A DNA stretch of 64,000 nucleotides from NCBI RefSeq assembly GCF_008274805.1, contig NZ_CP022579.1, positions 868,001 through 932,000 on the forward strand, read 5' to 3'. The notes under the pieces are model-generated. The model did not search any database. It saw only the letters and a list, made by a program, of their open reading frames with translations, and had not been told where the DNA came from. The stretch comes from Oryzomicrobium terrae. Its GTDB lineage: Bacteria; Pseudomonadota; Gammaproteobacteria; Burkholderiales; Rhodocyclaceae. Shown here piece by piece: positions 37,672 to 45,762 of the stretch. The number at the start of each line of letters is the position of its first letter. Positions within the stretch are counted from its first letter, which is position 1. The position numbers were made by a program, and so were the translations under genes.

Positions 37672-37699
37672 AAAAAAGGGGCCTTCGGGCCCCTTTTTT
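37672..37699. terminator. Bidirectional terminator after the cco locus
   Basis: AAAAAAGGGGCC-TTCG-GGCCCCTTTTTT, a perfect 12-bp stem with a stable TTCG loop, serving the cco genes and the minus-strand uspA. Confidence 0.93.
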
Positions 37700-37720
37700 G
37701 ATGGTGCAGTGACTTCGCGC

Positions 37721-38164
37721 TCAGCGATATACCAGTACCGGGATCGTCGAGTGGGTGAGCACCTTGTTGGTCTCGCTGCCGAGCAGCAGGCCGGAGATGC
37801 CGCGGCGGCCGTGGGAAGCCATGAAGATCAGGTCGCAGCCGCTATCCTGGGCCGTGGCGATGATCGCCTCGTAGGGGACGTCGCTGGTGACGGCCACTGT
37901 CTTGCACGTCACGCCTTGAGCCTGGGCGAGTTCGGCTACGCCGGCGAGAAATTCCTTGGCCTGCTGCTCCGCCAGTTCGGCGAATTTTTCCGGCGTAGTG
38001 GGGTCGATCAGAGCGCCTTCACCGTAGTAGGTGATCGGGTATTCGGGCTTGGCGTAGAACGCCGTGACTTGGGCGCCGATTTCCTTGGCGAAACCGATGG
38101 CGCGCTTGGCGGCCTCTTGGGACAGCTCGGAACCGTCCGTGGGGACCAGAATGTGTTTGAACAT
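37721..38164 (-). CDS. uspA: Universal stress protein (UspA family)
   Basis: 147 residues, single Usp domain: MFKHILVPTDGSELSQEAA at the N-terminus and the ATP-binding loop G-x2-G-x9-G-S in GRRGISGLLLGSETNKVL. The ATP motif is intact, so it is of the nucleotide-binding class. Single gene, divergent from phaC. Position beside the low-oxygen respiratory genes fits the usual link of such Usps with anaerobic survival, but no FNR box was seen upstream. Confidence 0.9.
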   Translation of the reverse strand: MFKHILVPTDGSELSQEAAKRAIGFAKEIGAQVTAFYAKPEYPITYYGEGALIDPTTPEKFAELAEQQAKEFLAGVAELAQAQGVTCKTVAVTSDVPYEAIIATAQDSGCDLIFMASHGRRGISGLLLGSETNKVLTHSTIPVLVYR

Positions 38165-38412
38165 GGTGCCTCCGCAAAATGACTTATTCGGGGTTATTCG
38201 CCTTCTATCGTACGCCCTTCGCCCCTGGGCGAAAAGCGTTGAAACGGGCCAAACTCCGCGCTGGGCGCGGGGCTTGGCGTGATGCAGGCTAAAGCCATGG
38301 CGCTAGCATGGATTTATGGTATATCCACCTGCTGCCTTCCATTTTAGATAGAGAACCGCTATCGGCCAGACCGATTGCCGAATCGGCGCGGCCGTCTGCG
38401 CGGAGCATAACG

Positions 38413-40161
38413 ATGACCACTCCCAAACCTTCCTCCCAGAAACACTGCACGGTGGATTTGCGCGGGCTCAGTCCTTTTGAGACGCTGAGTGAAAAGCTCG
38501 CGCAGCAGTTCGATCCTTTTGGCGTGACCACCTCGCTGCTCAATGCCCAGATCGCCTGGTGGTTGCATCCCCAGGAGTTGACCCGGGTGCTGACCTGCCT
38601 TTCCGGCGATGCCCTGGCGCTACAGGCCCACATCATGCGCCGTGCCTGGGGGCTGCCATCCACCGACGTGGTAACGCCGGAGCCGGGCGATGCCCGCTTT
38701 GCCGACCCGGCCTGGGCCGAGGTGCCGACCTGGGATATCGCCAAGGAAACCTACCTGGCCATCACTCACCGTCTCCAGGACATGTACTTCGAGACGCCGG
38801 GGCTGTCGGACAAGGAGCGCCGCCGGGCCGCATTCTGGTTGCGCAAGTGGCTCAATGCCATGGCGCCGACCAATTTCTTCTGGACCAACCCGGTAGCCCT
38901 GCGCAAGTTTGCCGAGACGAATGGCGAGAGTGTGGCGCGCGGCTTCCAGCATTACTTAGAGGATATCCGGGCGGGCAATATCCGCATGGTGGACGAGGAC
39001 GCCTTTGCCGTGGGCAAGGATTTGGCCACGACCCCTGGGCAGGTGGTGTTCCGCAACCGTCTAGTGGAGGTGATCCAGTACACCCCGACCACCGACAAGG
39101 TGCGCGCCATCCCCCTGGTGATCTTTCCCCCCTGGATCAACAAGTTCTACATCCTCGACCTGAACGCCAAGAAAAGCCTGGTCAGCTATCTGGTGGGCCA
39201 GGGCTTCACGGTCTTCCTGGCCAGCTGGAAGAATCCCACGCCCGAGATGGCCGAGGTCAGCTTCGACGATTACCTGCAAGAGGGCTACCAGAAGGTCATC
39301 GAGGCGGCGACCGCCATTGCCAAAGTGCCTCAGGTGCACGCCATCGGTTATTGCATCGGCGGCACCGGCCTGACCGCCTACCTGGCCTGGGCGAACCGCC
39401 ATTATGGGGACCCCGCCAAGGTGCCGGTCGCCCACTGGACTACCCTCACCACCTTGACCGACTTCGCCCGTCCCGGCGATATCGAAGTATTCCTCGACGA
39501 GGGGGCCGTGGAGTGGCTGGAGCAGAAAATGGCCAAGCAGGGTTACCTGGATGGCAAGGACATGGCCTCCTCGTTCCGCATGCTGCGCTCCAACAGCCTG
39601 ATCTGGCATTACTGGGTGCACAGCTACCTCTACGGCGAGCCGCTGCCGCCCTTTGACGTGCTGTTCTGGAACAGCGACACCACGCGCATGCCGCGGGCCA
39701 TGCACAGCTACTACCTGCGCGAGATGTACCTGAAGAACAACCTGATCAAGAAGGACGCCATGACTCTGTCCGGCGAGCCCCTCGACATGACGCGCATCGT
39801 CCAGCCCCTGTTCGCAGTGACCGCCGAGGACGACCACATCGCCCCGTGGCGGCAGTGCTTCCACATCCGGCGCCACATTCCGGCGCCGATGCGCTTTGTC
39901 CTGTCCACCTCCGGCCACATCCTGGGCATCGTCAATCCGCCGGTGGATCCCCCCAAACGAGCCTACTGGATGGGCGACGTCGGCCACGGCCAGTCCAGCG
40001 AAGCTTGGCAGGAGGGGGTGAGCCGCCAGGAAGGCAGCTGGTGGCCGGCCTGGGTGGCCTGGCTGGACGAGCGTTGCGGCGAACGCGTGGCCCCGCCCAA
40101 GCCGCACCGGGCCTATCCTGCCCTGGGGGCGGCCCCGGGTACTTACGTGCTGGAATCCTGA
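38413..40161 (+). CDS. phaC: Class I poly(3-hydroxyalkanoate) synthase
   Basis: Polymerises 3-hydroxyacyl-CoA into PHA granules. 582 residues, normal for class I. Catalytic Cys in the lipase-like box GYCIGGTG, Asp in TAEDDHIAPW and His in STSGHILGIVNPP. N-terminal PhaC_N domain about 60-230 (THRLQDMYFETP, LRKWLNAMAPTNFFWTNP). I chose ATG 38413, preceded by GGAG at seven bases; an ATG 105 bases upstream in frame has no RBS. No phaA, phaB or phasin gene is adjacent. Confidence 0.93.
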   Translation: MTTPKPSSQKHCTVDLRGLSPFETLSEKLAQQFDPFGVTTSLLNAQIAWWLHPQELTRVLTCLSGDALALQAHIMRRAWGLPSTDVVTPEPGDARFADPAWAEVPTWDIAKETYLAITHRLQDMYFETPGLSDKERRRAAFWLRKWLNAMAPTNFFWTNPVALRKFAETNGESVARGFQHYLEDIRAGNIRMVDEDAFAVGKDLATTPGQVVFRNRLVEVIQYTPTTDKVRAIPLVIFPPWINKFYILDLNAKKSLVSYLVGQGFTVFLASWKNPTPEMAEVSFDDYLQEGYQKVIEAATAIAKVPQVHAIGYCIGGTGLTAYLAWANRHYGDPAKVPVAHWTTLTTLTDFARPGDIEVFLDEGAVEWLEQKMAKQGYLDGKDMASSFRMLRSNSLIWHYWVHSYLYGEPLPPFDVLFWNSDTTRMPRAMHSYYLREMYLKNNLIKKDAMTLSGEPLDMTRIVQPLFAVTAEDDHIAPWRQCFHIRRHIPAPMRFVLSTSGHILGIVNPPVDPPKRAYWMGDVGHGQSSEAWQEGVSRQEGSWWPAWVAWLDERCGERVAPPKPHRAYPALGAAPGTYVLES

Positions 40162-40342
40162 ATCCGGCGGATTCAGACCGCCGCCGCGCCCGTTTCTGCA
40201 AGGGCCGGCCGGCGGGGCGTTGGCCCGCACCGCACGTGGTGCAGCCCTTGGCCAACAGGGATTCCGACCAGGATTAACCTAGGTCAAAGGGGGGCTGGGG
40301 GGCTGTGCTATCGTCGCCGCTCTTCATCGGCCGGTCCCTGTC

Positions 40343-41503
40343 ATGTCCCTGCATTCCCCTTCCCTCAAGATCCGCGGCAAATCCCTGCTCCCTGTCGTCC
40401 AGGGGGGCATGGGGGTGGGGATCTCCGCCCATCGCCTGGCTGGGGCGGTGGCCCGGGAGAATGCGGTGGGCACCATCGCCAGCGTCGACCTGCGCCGCCA
40501 TCATCCCGACTTGATGGAAGAAACCGGGCGCTGCCGCGACAAGGCTCGGATCGACCGGGCCAACCTGATCGCCCTTGACCGGGAGATCCAGGCCGCCAAG
40601 GAAATGGCCCGGGGCGTCGGCCTGGTTGCGGTCAACGTCATGCGCGCCGTGTCCGAATACGCGGCCTGCATCCGCCAGTCCTGCGAGTCCGGCGCCGACG
40701 CCATCGTCATGGGCGCCGGCCTGCCCCTGGAACTGCCCGAGCTGACCCGGGACCATCCCACCGTGGCCCTGCTGCCGATCCTCTCCGATGTGCGCGGGGT
40801 GGCCCTGGTGCTCAAGAAATGGATGCGCAAGAACGTTCTGCCCGACGCCATCGTCATCGAGCATCCGGCCCATGCTGCCGGCCACCTAGGGGCGGCGCGC
40901 CAGGCCGACCTGGGCGATCCCCGCTTCGCCTTCGAAACCGTGATTCCCGGCGTGCTGCAGACCTACAAGGAACTGGGCATCGAATCGGAAAACATCCCGG
41001 TGATACCTGCCGGTGGCATCAACAGCCACGAGAAGGTGCGGCACCTGTTCGCCCTCGGCGCCTCCGCCGTGCAGCTCGGCTCGGCCTTTGCCGTGACCGA
41101 GGAGGGCGACGCGGACCTCGCCTTCAAGCAGGTGCTGGCCGGGGCCCGGCCCGAGGACGTGGTCGAGTTCATGAGCTGCGCCGGGCTGCCGGCCCGGGCG
41201 GTGCGCACCCCCTGGCTGGACAAGTACCTGAAGCGCGAAGAGAAGCTCCAGGCCGCCGCCAGCGGCGAGCACAAGTGCACCCTGGCCTGGGATTGCCTGG
41301 TGCAATGTGGCTTGCGCGACGGTCTCGCCAAGTTCGGCCAGTTCTGCATCGACAGCCAGCTGGCGGCCGCAATGCGCGGCGATGTGCAGAAGGGGCTATT
41401 CTTCCGCGGCGCCGACAGCCTGCCCTTCGGCGACAAGATCCGTTCGGTGAAGGAACTGATCCACTACCTGATGACCGGCGAGCGTCCCATCCTGGCGGCC
41501 TGA
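40343..41503 (+). CDS. Nitronate monooxygenase-like FMN protein
   Basis: 386 residues, TIM-barrel of the nitronate monooxygenase / 2-nitropropane dioxygenase family. FMN-binding features: VVQGGMGVGISAHRLAGAV at the start, ADAIVMGAG, IPVIPAGGINSHEKVR and GASAVQLGSAFAVTEE. The C-terminal third has cysteines (HKCTLAWDCLVQCGL, FGQFC) not present in the best-known fungal enzymes, so substrate may differ; enoyl reductase (FabK-like) proteins are related. A degenerate FNR-like TTAACCTAGGTCAA lies 56-69 bases upstream. Confidence 0.82.
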   Translation: MSLHSPSLKIRGKSLLPVVQGGMGVGISAHRLAGAVARENAVGTIASVDLRRHHPDLMEETGRCRDKARIDRANLIALDREIQAAKEMARGVGLVAVNVMRAVSEYAACIRQSCESGADAIVMGAGLPLELPELTRDHPTVALLPILSDVRGVALVLKKWMRKNVLPDAIVIEHPAHAAGHLGAARQADLGDPRFAFETVIPGVLQTYKELGIESENIPVIPAGGINSHEKVRHLFALGASAVQLGSAFAVTEEGDADLAFKQVLAGARPEDVVEFMSCAGLPARAVRTPWLDKYLKREEKLQAAASGEHKCTLAWDCLVQCGLRDGLAKFGQFCIDSQLAAAMRGDVQKGLFFRGADSLPFGDKIRSVKELIHYLMTGERPILAA

Positions 41504-41578
41504 AGCGCCCGGCACACGGACTTCCGCTTCCTTGGCGCGGGCCGGCGGGGGCCTGGGGCGCGGCTTTTCTCACGGCTG

Positions 41579-41652
41579 CCTGCCTGAAACCCCGCGTCCC
41601 TATTGGTTTTTCAGCCGGTATGCCTGAAACGCGAGGCTGGGCGCGGTTCTCC
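41579..41652. repeat. Dispersed TGGCGCGGGGTTT repeat, locus C (minus orientation)
   Basis: TGCCTGAAACCCCGCGTCCCTATTGG (split: TGCCTGAAACCCCGCG, then TCCCTATTGG) from 41581 and a second TGCCTGAAAC from 41621, exactly 40 bases apart. Read on the minus strand this is the GCGGGGTTTCAGGCA form of the core. It lies in the 291-base gap between the nitronate monooxygenase gene and the hemerythrin operon. Confidence 0.7.
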
Positions 41653-41721
41653 AGCATGGCCTCGTGGAAATGCGCGCCACGCCTTGGTCTTGGCCGGGTA
41701 GAGCGCCTGGCCCTCGGGCTT

Positions 41722-41763
41722 TTGACAGCTATCAAGGCGCGGGGGGCGGGGCCTGTCGAGAAT
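41722..41763 (+). promoter_or_regulatory. FNR-type class II promoter of the hemerythrin operon
   Basis: TTGACAGCTATCAA (41722-41735) with -10 GAGAAT (41758-41763). The predicted +1 at 41770 puts the box at -41.5 and leaves a 25-nt leader before ATG 41795. The -10 is a 4/6 match, as expected for an activated promoter. Confidence 0.6.
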
Positions 41764-41794
41764 CCGTGGCATGTTTTCTAGCCAGGTAACCGAG

Positions 41795-42292
41795 ATGTCC
41801 GCCACCCCATCGTTTGTTCCCGCCGCTCCAGGGAGTGCCGCCGCGACTTCCCTGTCCGGGCTGTTTACCAGCCACCACCGGCATTGCGACGAAGCCTTCG
41901 CGGTCGCCGAAAAAGCCGCCGCCGCAGGCGATTGGCCGGCTGCCGAAGCCGCCTTCGATACCTTTTCCACCGACCTGCTGGCGCACTTCGCCACCGAGGA
42001 AGAGCAGCTCTTCCCTGCTTTCGAGAGCGCTACCGGCATGACCGGCGGTCCGACGGCGGTGATGCGCCACGAGCACGTGCAGATGCGTGGCCTGGTGGCC
42101 AACGCCCGCCAGGCCCTGGCCGACCACGACGGCGATGCGTTTCTCGGCGAGGCCGACACCCTGCTGATCCTCATGGAGCAGCACAACCTCAAGGAAGAGA
42201 ACATCCTCTATCCGATGTGCGATGCCCAACTGGCCGGGCAAGCCGCGGAACTGCTGCCGCGTTGCACGGCCTCATTGCAGAGTGGCGCGTAA
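41795..42292 (+). CDS. Hemerythrin domain protein, first copy
   Basis: 165 residues, four-helix hemerythrin HHE fold with a short disordered N-terminus. Diiron ligands can be placed in FTSHHRHCDE, HFATEEEQLFPAFE, VMRHEHVQMR and EQHNLKEENILYP. Hemerythrins bind O2 or NO through a diiron site; in operons of this type they are linked to oxygen or nitric oxide handling. ATG 41795 is chosen over 41771, which would place the start on the predicted transcription start. Confidence 0.87.
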   Translation: MSATPSFVPAAPGSAAATSLSGLFTSHHRHCDEAFAVAEKAAAAGDWPAAEAAFDTFSTDLLAHFATEEEQLFPAFESATGMTGGPTAVMRHEHVQMRGLVANARQALADHDGDAFLGEADTLLILMEQHNLKEENILYPMCDAQLAGQAAELLPRCTASLQSGA

Positions 42293-42350
42293 GCGCCTGC
42301 ACCCGGCACAATCCCGGTTTCCTTCTTTTTCCCCAACCTGGGGCCTTGCC

Positions 42351-42590
42351 ATGAAATTGAACCTCGAAGCCCTCGACGGGCCGGTCATCGACGCCCGCGA
42401 CCTGGAACCCCCCGAACCCTTCGTCCGCACCATGGCGGCCCTGGATGACATCGGGCCGGGCCAGTCCCTGCACCTGGTATTGCCCCGGGAGCCCTATCCC
42501 CTTTACAACGCCCTGGCCATGAACGGCTTCACCCACGACACCAGTTATAGCGACGATGGTTTCGTGGTGGTGCGCATCTTCCGCAAGTGA
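42351..42590 (+). CDS. DUF2249 domain protein
   Basis: 79 residues, a single compact alpha/beta domain with the DUF2249 pattern ARDLEPPEPFVRTMAALDDIG, LHLVLPREPYPLYNAL and DDGFVVVRIFRK. The family resembles TusA-type folds but lacks the Cys. It is repeatedly found near hemerythrin and denitrification genes; function unproven. Confidence 0.83.
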   Translation: MKLNLEALDGPVIDARDLEPPEPFVRTMAALDDIGPGQSLHLVLPREPYPLYNALAMNGFTHDTSYSDDGFVVVRIFRK

Positions 42591-42603
42591 TCGGATAACC
42601 CGG

Positions 42604-43920
42604 GTGGCCCGTTCCCCTGCCAACGTCCTGTCGTACGACCAGGCGCCGCCGCTGCACCTGCCGTTGCGCTTTTTCCTCACGGCGCCCCTGTTCGGCATGC
42701 TGGCCGGGGTGCTGATGCTGGTGAGAGGGGGGGGCGTGCTCGCGTCGCGCTGGACCGGCGAGGCCCTGGCAGTGACTCACTGTCTGACCGCGGGCTTCAT
42801 GCTGCAGGTGATGCTCGGTGCCCTGGTGCAGTTCCTGCCGGTAGGCGCCGGGGTGGCGCTGCCCGGACAACGGCGCCTGGTGCCCCTGGTGCACGGGATC
42901 ATCACCCTGGGGGCCCTGTCGCTGGTGGCGGCGTTTCTCAATGCGGGCACATGGGCCTTTCTGGTGGCCGGCATCTGTCTCGCCCTGGGCGTCGGCGCCT
43001 TCGCCGTGGCGGGGTTGATCGCCTTGCGCCAGCGCCTTGCCCTGGTGGGCACGGTGGGGGCGCTGCATCTGACCCTGCCTGCGTTGGTCGTGACCCTGGT
43101 GCTGGGCGTGTGGCTGGTGAGTGGCCTGGCCGGCCTGGCCAGCCCGCCGGTAATTCTGGTGACGACCTTGCACGCCGGCTGGGGGCTGTTCGGCTGGGCC
43201 GGCGGGTTGCTGGTCGGGGTTTCCCTGGTAGTGGTGCCGATGTTCCAACTGACCCCGAGCTATCCTTCCTGGATCGTCCGAGGTCTGGCGCCGCTGCTTA
43301 CCGTTCTGCTGCTGGCCTGGACCGGCCGGGTGGTGTGGGGTGACGCCGAGGCCGGCCAAGGGGCGGGGGCGATCTTCGCCTTGCTGCTCGGTGCCGCGGC
43401 CCTCGGCTTTTGCCTGGCCACCCTCGGCTTGCAGCGGCGCAGTCGCCGCCCCTGGGGCGATCCGACTCAGCGCTTCTGGCGTCTTGGTCTGCTTGGCCTG
43501 GCCCTGGCCGCGGCCCTGTGGGGCGTGGGCGAGGCGACTGGCCTGGGGCGGGAACGGCTACCGCTGTGGGTCGGCATCCTGGCCCTGGCGGGGGGCTTCG
43601 TCCCGGTGATTTGCGGCATGCTCTACAAGATCGTGCCCTTCCTGATCTGGCTTGATCTGCAGAACCGGGGGCGTGGCCGGGTGATTCCGCCCAACATGAA
43701 GCGCCTGCTGCCGGAGTCCGGCATGCTGCGCCATCTCAACGTCCATCTGGTCGCCCTGGCGTTGCTGCTGATGGCTCCGCTGCAACCCCAGTGGCTGGCA
43801 CTGCCGGCCGGCGCCCTGTTGCTGGCGGCGTTTGCCGTGCTCGCCCTGAACCTCCTGGGGGCGTTGCGGCTGTACCGCAGCGAACGCCGCCGCATGGACG
43901 AAACCCTTGCCGCCACCTAA
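42604..43920 (+). CDS. Polytopic membrane protein, NnrS / heme-copper-like
   Basis: 438 residues with about twelve hydrophobic helices, GTG start. Histidines stand at the ends of helices in patterns such as AVTHCLTAGFMLQVMLGALVQFLPV, TTLHAGWGLFGWAGG and LRHLNVHLVALALL, which resemble heme-binding membrane proteins of the NnrS group and the cbb3 fold, though I cannot assign the family with certainty. GTG 42604 begins the stretch next to the first helix; DUF2249 ends 13 bases before. Probably a heme- or gas-related membrane protein. Confidence 0.65.
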   Translation: MARSPANVLSYDQAPPLHLPLRFFLTAPLFGMLAGVLMLVRGGGVLASRWTGEALAVTHCLTAGFMLQVMLGALVQFLPVGAGVALPGQRRLVPLVHGIITLGALSLVAAFLNAGTWAFLVAGICLALGVGAFAVAGLIALRQRLALVGTVGALHLTLPALVVTLVLGVWLVSGLAGLASPPVILVTTLHAGWGLFGWAGGLLVGVSLVVVPMFQLTPSYPSWIVRGLAPLLTVLLLAWTGRVVWGDAEAGQGAGAIFALLLGAAALGFCLATLGLQRRSRRPWGDPTQRFWRLGLLGLALAAALWGVGEATGLGRERLPLWVGILALAGGFVPVICGMLYKIVPFLIWLDLQNRGRGRVIPPNMKRLLPESGMLRHLNVHLVALALLLMAPLQPQWLALPAGALLLAAFAVLALNLLGALRLYRSERRRMDETLAAT

Positions 43921-43922
43921 CC

Positions 43923-44321
43923 ATGCCGACCGCCTACCTGATCCTGAAACACCTGCATGTCACCTGCGTGGCTCTGTCCGGTCTCGGCTTCCTGTTGCGC
44001 GGCGGGCTCATGCTGGCCGATTCGCCCCTGCTTCAGGCCCGGTTGCTGCGCATCCTTCCCCATGTCGTCGACACCCTGCTGCTCGCCAGCGCCTTGAGCC
44101 TGGCGGCGCTGCTTGGCCAGTACCCCTTCGTCGCCGGCTGGCTCACCGCCAAGGTGCTGGGGCTCATCGCCTACATCCTGTGCGGCACGGTGGCCTTGAA
44201 ACGGGGGCGAACCAAGGCGGTACGGGTGCTGTTCCTGATTCTCGCCCTGGGCTGCTTCGCCTACATCGTCTCGGTGGCGCTCAGCCGCAATCCCTGGGGC
44301 TTTTTCCTGTTTCTGTCCTGA
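43923..44321 (+). CDS. SirB2-family membrane protein
   Basis: 132 residues, four membrane helices: starts YLILKHLHVTCVALSGLGFLLRG, then LPHVVDTLLLASALSLA, the SirB2 pattern with conserved His residues that may bind heme. It begins two bases after the stop of the upstream membrane protein, so the two are tightly coupled. Confidence 0.85.
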   Translation: MPTAYLILKHLHVTCVALSGLGFLLRGGLMLADSPLLQARLLRILPHVVDTLLLASALSLAALLGQYPFVAGWLTAKVLGLIAYILCGTVALKRGRTKAVRVLFLILALGCFAYIVSVALSRNPWGFFLFLS

Positions 44322-44332
44322 AAGTGCGTTCC

Positions 44333-44884
44333 ATGTCCGCTTCCCTTCTCGGTCCGGCTGCTCCGGCCTTTGACGAACCCCTGGAAATGCTCGATGCCTG
44401 CCACGGCCGCATCGAGGCCCAGTTGAAGACCCTGGAACGGCTGGTCGAGCACCTGCCCCGGCATGGGGTGGATGCGGCGGCACGCCAGGCCATCGAGGGG
44501 GTGGTGCGCTATTTCACCGTGGCCGCCCCCCATCACCACGAAGACGAGGAGGTGGATCTGTTTCCCGCCCTGCACGCGGCAGTGGCCGGCCGAACCGGCG
44601 AGGATGACGAGGTGGCGGCGCTGGTGACACGCTTGCTGGCGGACCATCGGCGCATGGACGTGGCCCGGGACGCGATGCTCGACCATCTGGGCAAGTTGCT
44701 GGCCGGCGGAGCGGCGGACTTGTCGGCGGAGTCGGTGGCTGCCCTGGCGGCCCTCTACCGGGAGCACATCGCCCTGGAAACCGAGCAGTTGCTACCCCTG
44801 GCCAAGCGGGTGCTGCCGGCGGCGGTGGCGCGGGGGCTGGGCGAACGGATGGCGACCCGGCGCGGCGCCCCCATGCCGGGGTGA
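44333..44884 (+). CDS. Hemerythrin domain protein, second copy
   Basis: 183 residues, hemerythrin HHE fold with ligands in LDACHGRIEAQL, APHHHEDEEVDLFPAL, LLADHRRMDVARDA and YREHIALETEQLLPLAKR. It is clearly divergent from the first hemerythrin in this operon. It starts 11 bases after the SirB2 gene and closes the operon, convergent with fnr. Confidence 0.86.
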   Translation: MSASLLGPAAPAFDEPLEMLDACHGRIEAQLKTLERLVEHLPRHGVDAAARQAIEGVVRYFTVAAPHHHEDEEVDLFPALHAAVAGRTGEDDEVAALVTRLLADHRRMDVARDAMLDHLGKLLAGGAADLSAESVAALAALYREHIALETEQLLPLAKRVLPAAVARGLGERMATRRGAPMPG

Positions 44885-44917
44885 GCCCGGGCAGGCGATG
44901 AACGGCCGGGGCCGGGG

Positions 44918-45661
44918 TCAGCCCTGGCCGTGGTTCATCAGGCGCTTGAGGCCCGGGATGTCGAGGATGCGGATGTGCTTCTGCTGCACCGCGATCAGCC
45001 CTTCTTCCTGGAACTTGGAGAAGGAGCGGGAGACGGTTTCGAGCTTGAGGCCCAGGTAGCTGCCGATTTCTTCCCGGGTCATGCGCAGGTAGAACTCGGC
45101 AGGGGAATAACCTCGGGCGACGAAGCGCTGCGACAGGTTGAGCAGGAACGCGGCCAGACGTTCCTCGGCACGCATGGTGCCGAGCAGCATCATCACCCCG
45201 TGGTCGCGCACGATTTCCCGGCTCATCACCTTGTGAAAGTGGTTCTGCAGGGTCGGCACCTGGCGTGACAGGCGTTCCAAGTGGTCGAAGGGGATCAGGC
45301 AGACTTCGCTGTCTTCCAGGGCGATGGCGTTACAGGAGTGGTTTTCGTTGCTGATGCCGTCCAGCCCGAGCAACTCGCCGGACATCTGAAAACCGGTGAC
45401 CTGATCCCGGCCATCCTCCATGATCACGTCGGTCTTGAAGAAGCCGCTGCGAATCGCATAGAGTGCCTCGAAGGGCTCGCCGGCGCGGTAGAGCAGGTCG
45501 CCGCGCTTGACCCGCTTGCGGTTCGAGACGATCTCCTCCAGCTTGGCCATCTCCAGCGAATTCAGCCCGAGCGGCAGACACAACTCGCGGAGATTGCAGT
45601 TGGAACAAGCGGTCTTGATGACCGAAAGATTGACGGTTTTCAAAGCCCGGTTTTCGGACAT
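44918..45661 (-). CDS. fnr: Fumarate/nitrate reduction regulator Fnr (oxygen sensor)
   Basis: 247 residues. N-terminal cysteines CSNCNLRELC (19, 22, 28) and a fourth in ENHSCNAIAL provide the oxygen-labile [4Fe-4S] cluster, as in E. coli FNR. cNMP-fold, long dimer helix, and an HTH with the recognition helix LKLETVSRSFSKF, whose E-x2-S-R matches FNR-type recognition of TTGAT half-sites. ATG 45661 is used because the protein then starts like other Fnr proteins. It is divergent from hemN with a shared FNR box between. Probably directs the FNR boxes at 7.9, 31.7, 31.9 and 41.7 kb. Confidence 0.95.
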   Translation of the reverse strand: MSENRALKTVNLSVIKTACSNCNLRELCLPLGLNSLEMAKLEEIVSNRKRVKRGDLLYRAGEPFEALYAIRSGFFKTDVIMEDGRDQVTGFQMSGELLGLDGISNENHSCNAIALEDSEVCLIPFDHLERLSRQVPTLQNHFHKVMSREIVRDHGVMMLLGTMRAEERLAAFLLNLSQRFVARGYSPAEFYLRMTREEIGSYLGLKLETVSRSFSKFQEEGLIAVQQKHIRILDIPGLKRLMNHGQG

Positions 45662-45693
45662 ATCCAGTACTTTGCCCCTAGGCAATTTGCGGT

Positions 45694-45735
45694 TTGATCC
45701 AGGTCAACGTGAATCTGTTCCATACAATGAATACT
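45694..45735. promoter_or_regulatory. FNR box between fnr and hemN
   Basis: TTGATCCAGGTCAA (45694-45707). For hemN, -10 AATACT (45730-45735) gives +1 near 45742 and the box at -41.5. For fnr the box lies 33-46 bases before the ATG, where binding would more likely block than help, so negative autoregulation is plausible. Confidence 0.7.
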
Positions 45736-45762
45736 ACGGAACAACCCTCATCTTACCCTGCA

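Noticed and set aside
38261..38285. CTGGGCGCGGGGCTTGG near 38.26 kb as another copy of the dispersed repeat
   Set aside because: Core differs and no partner at 40 bases; probably chance in a GC-rich gap.
40274..40287. FNR-like TTAACCTAGGTCAA before the nitronate monooxygenase gene
   Set aside because: The left half deviates from TTGAT and the best -10 would put the site near -37.5, so it does not fit like the others.
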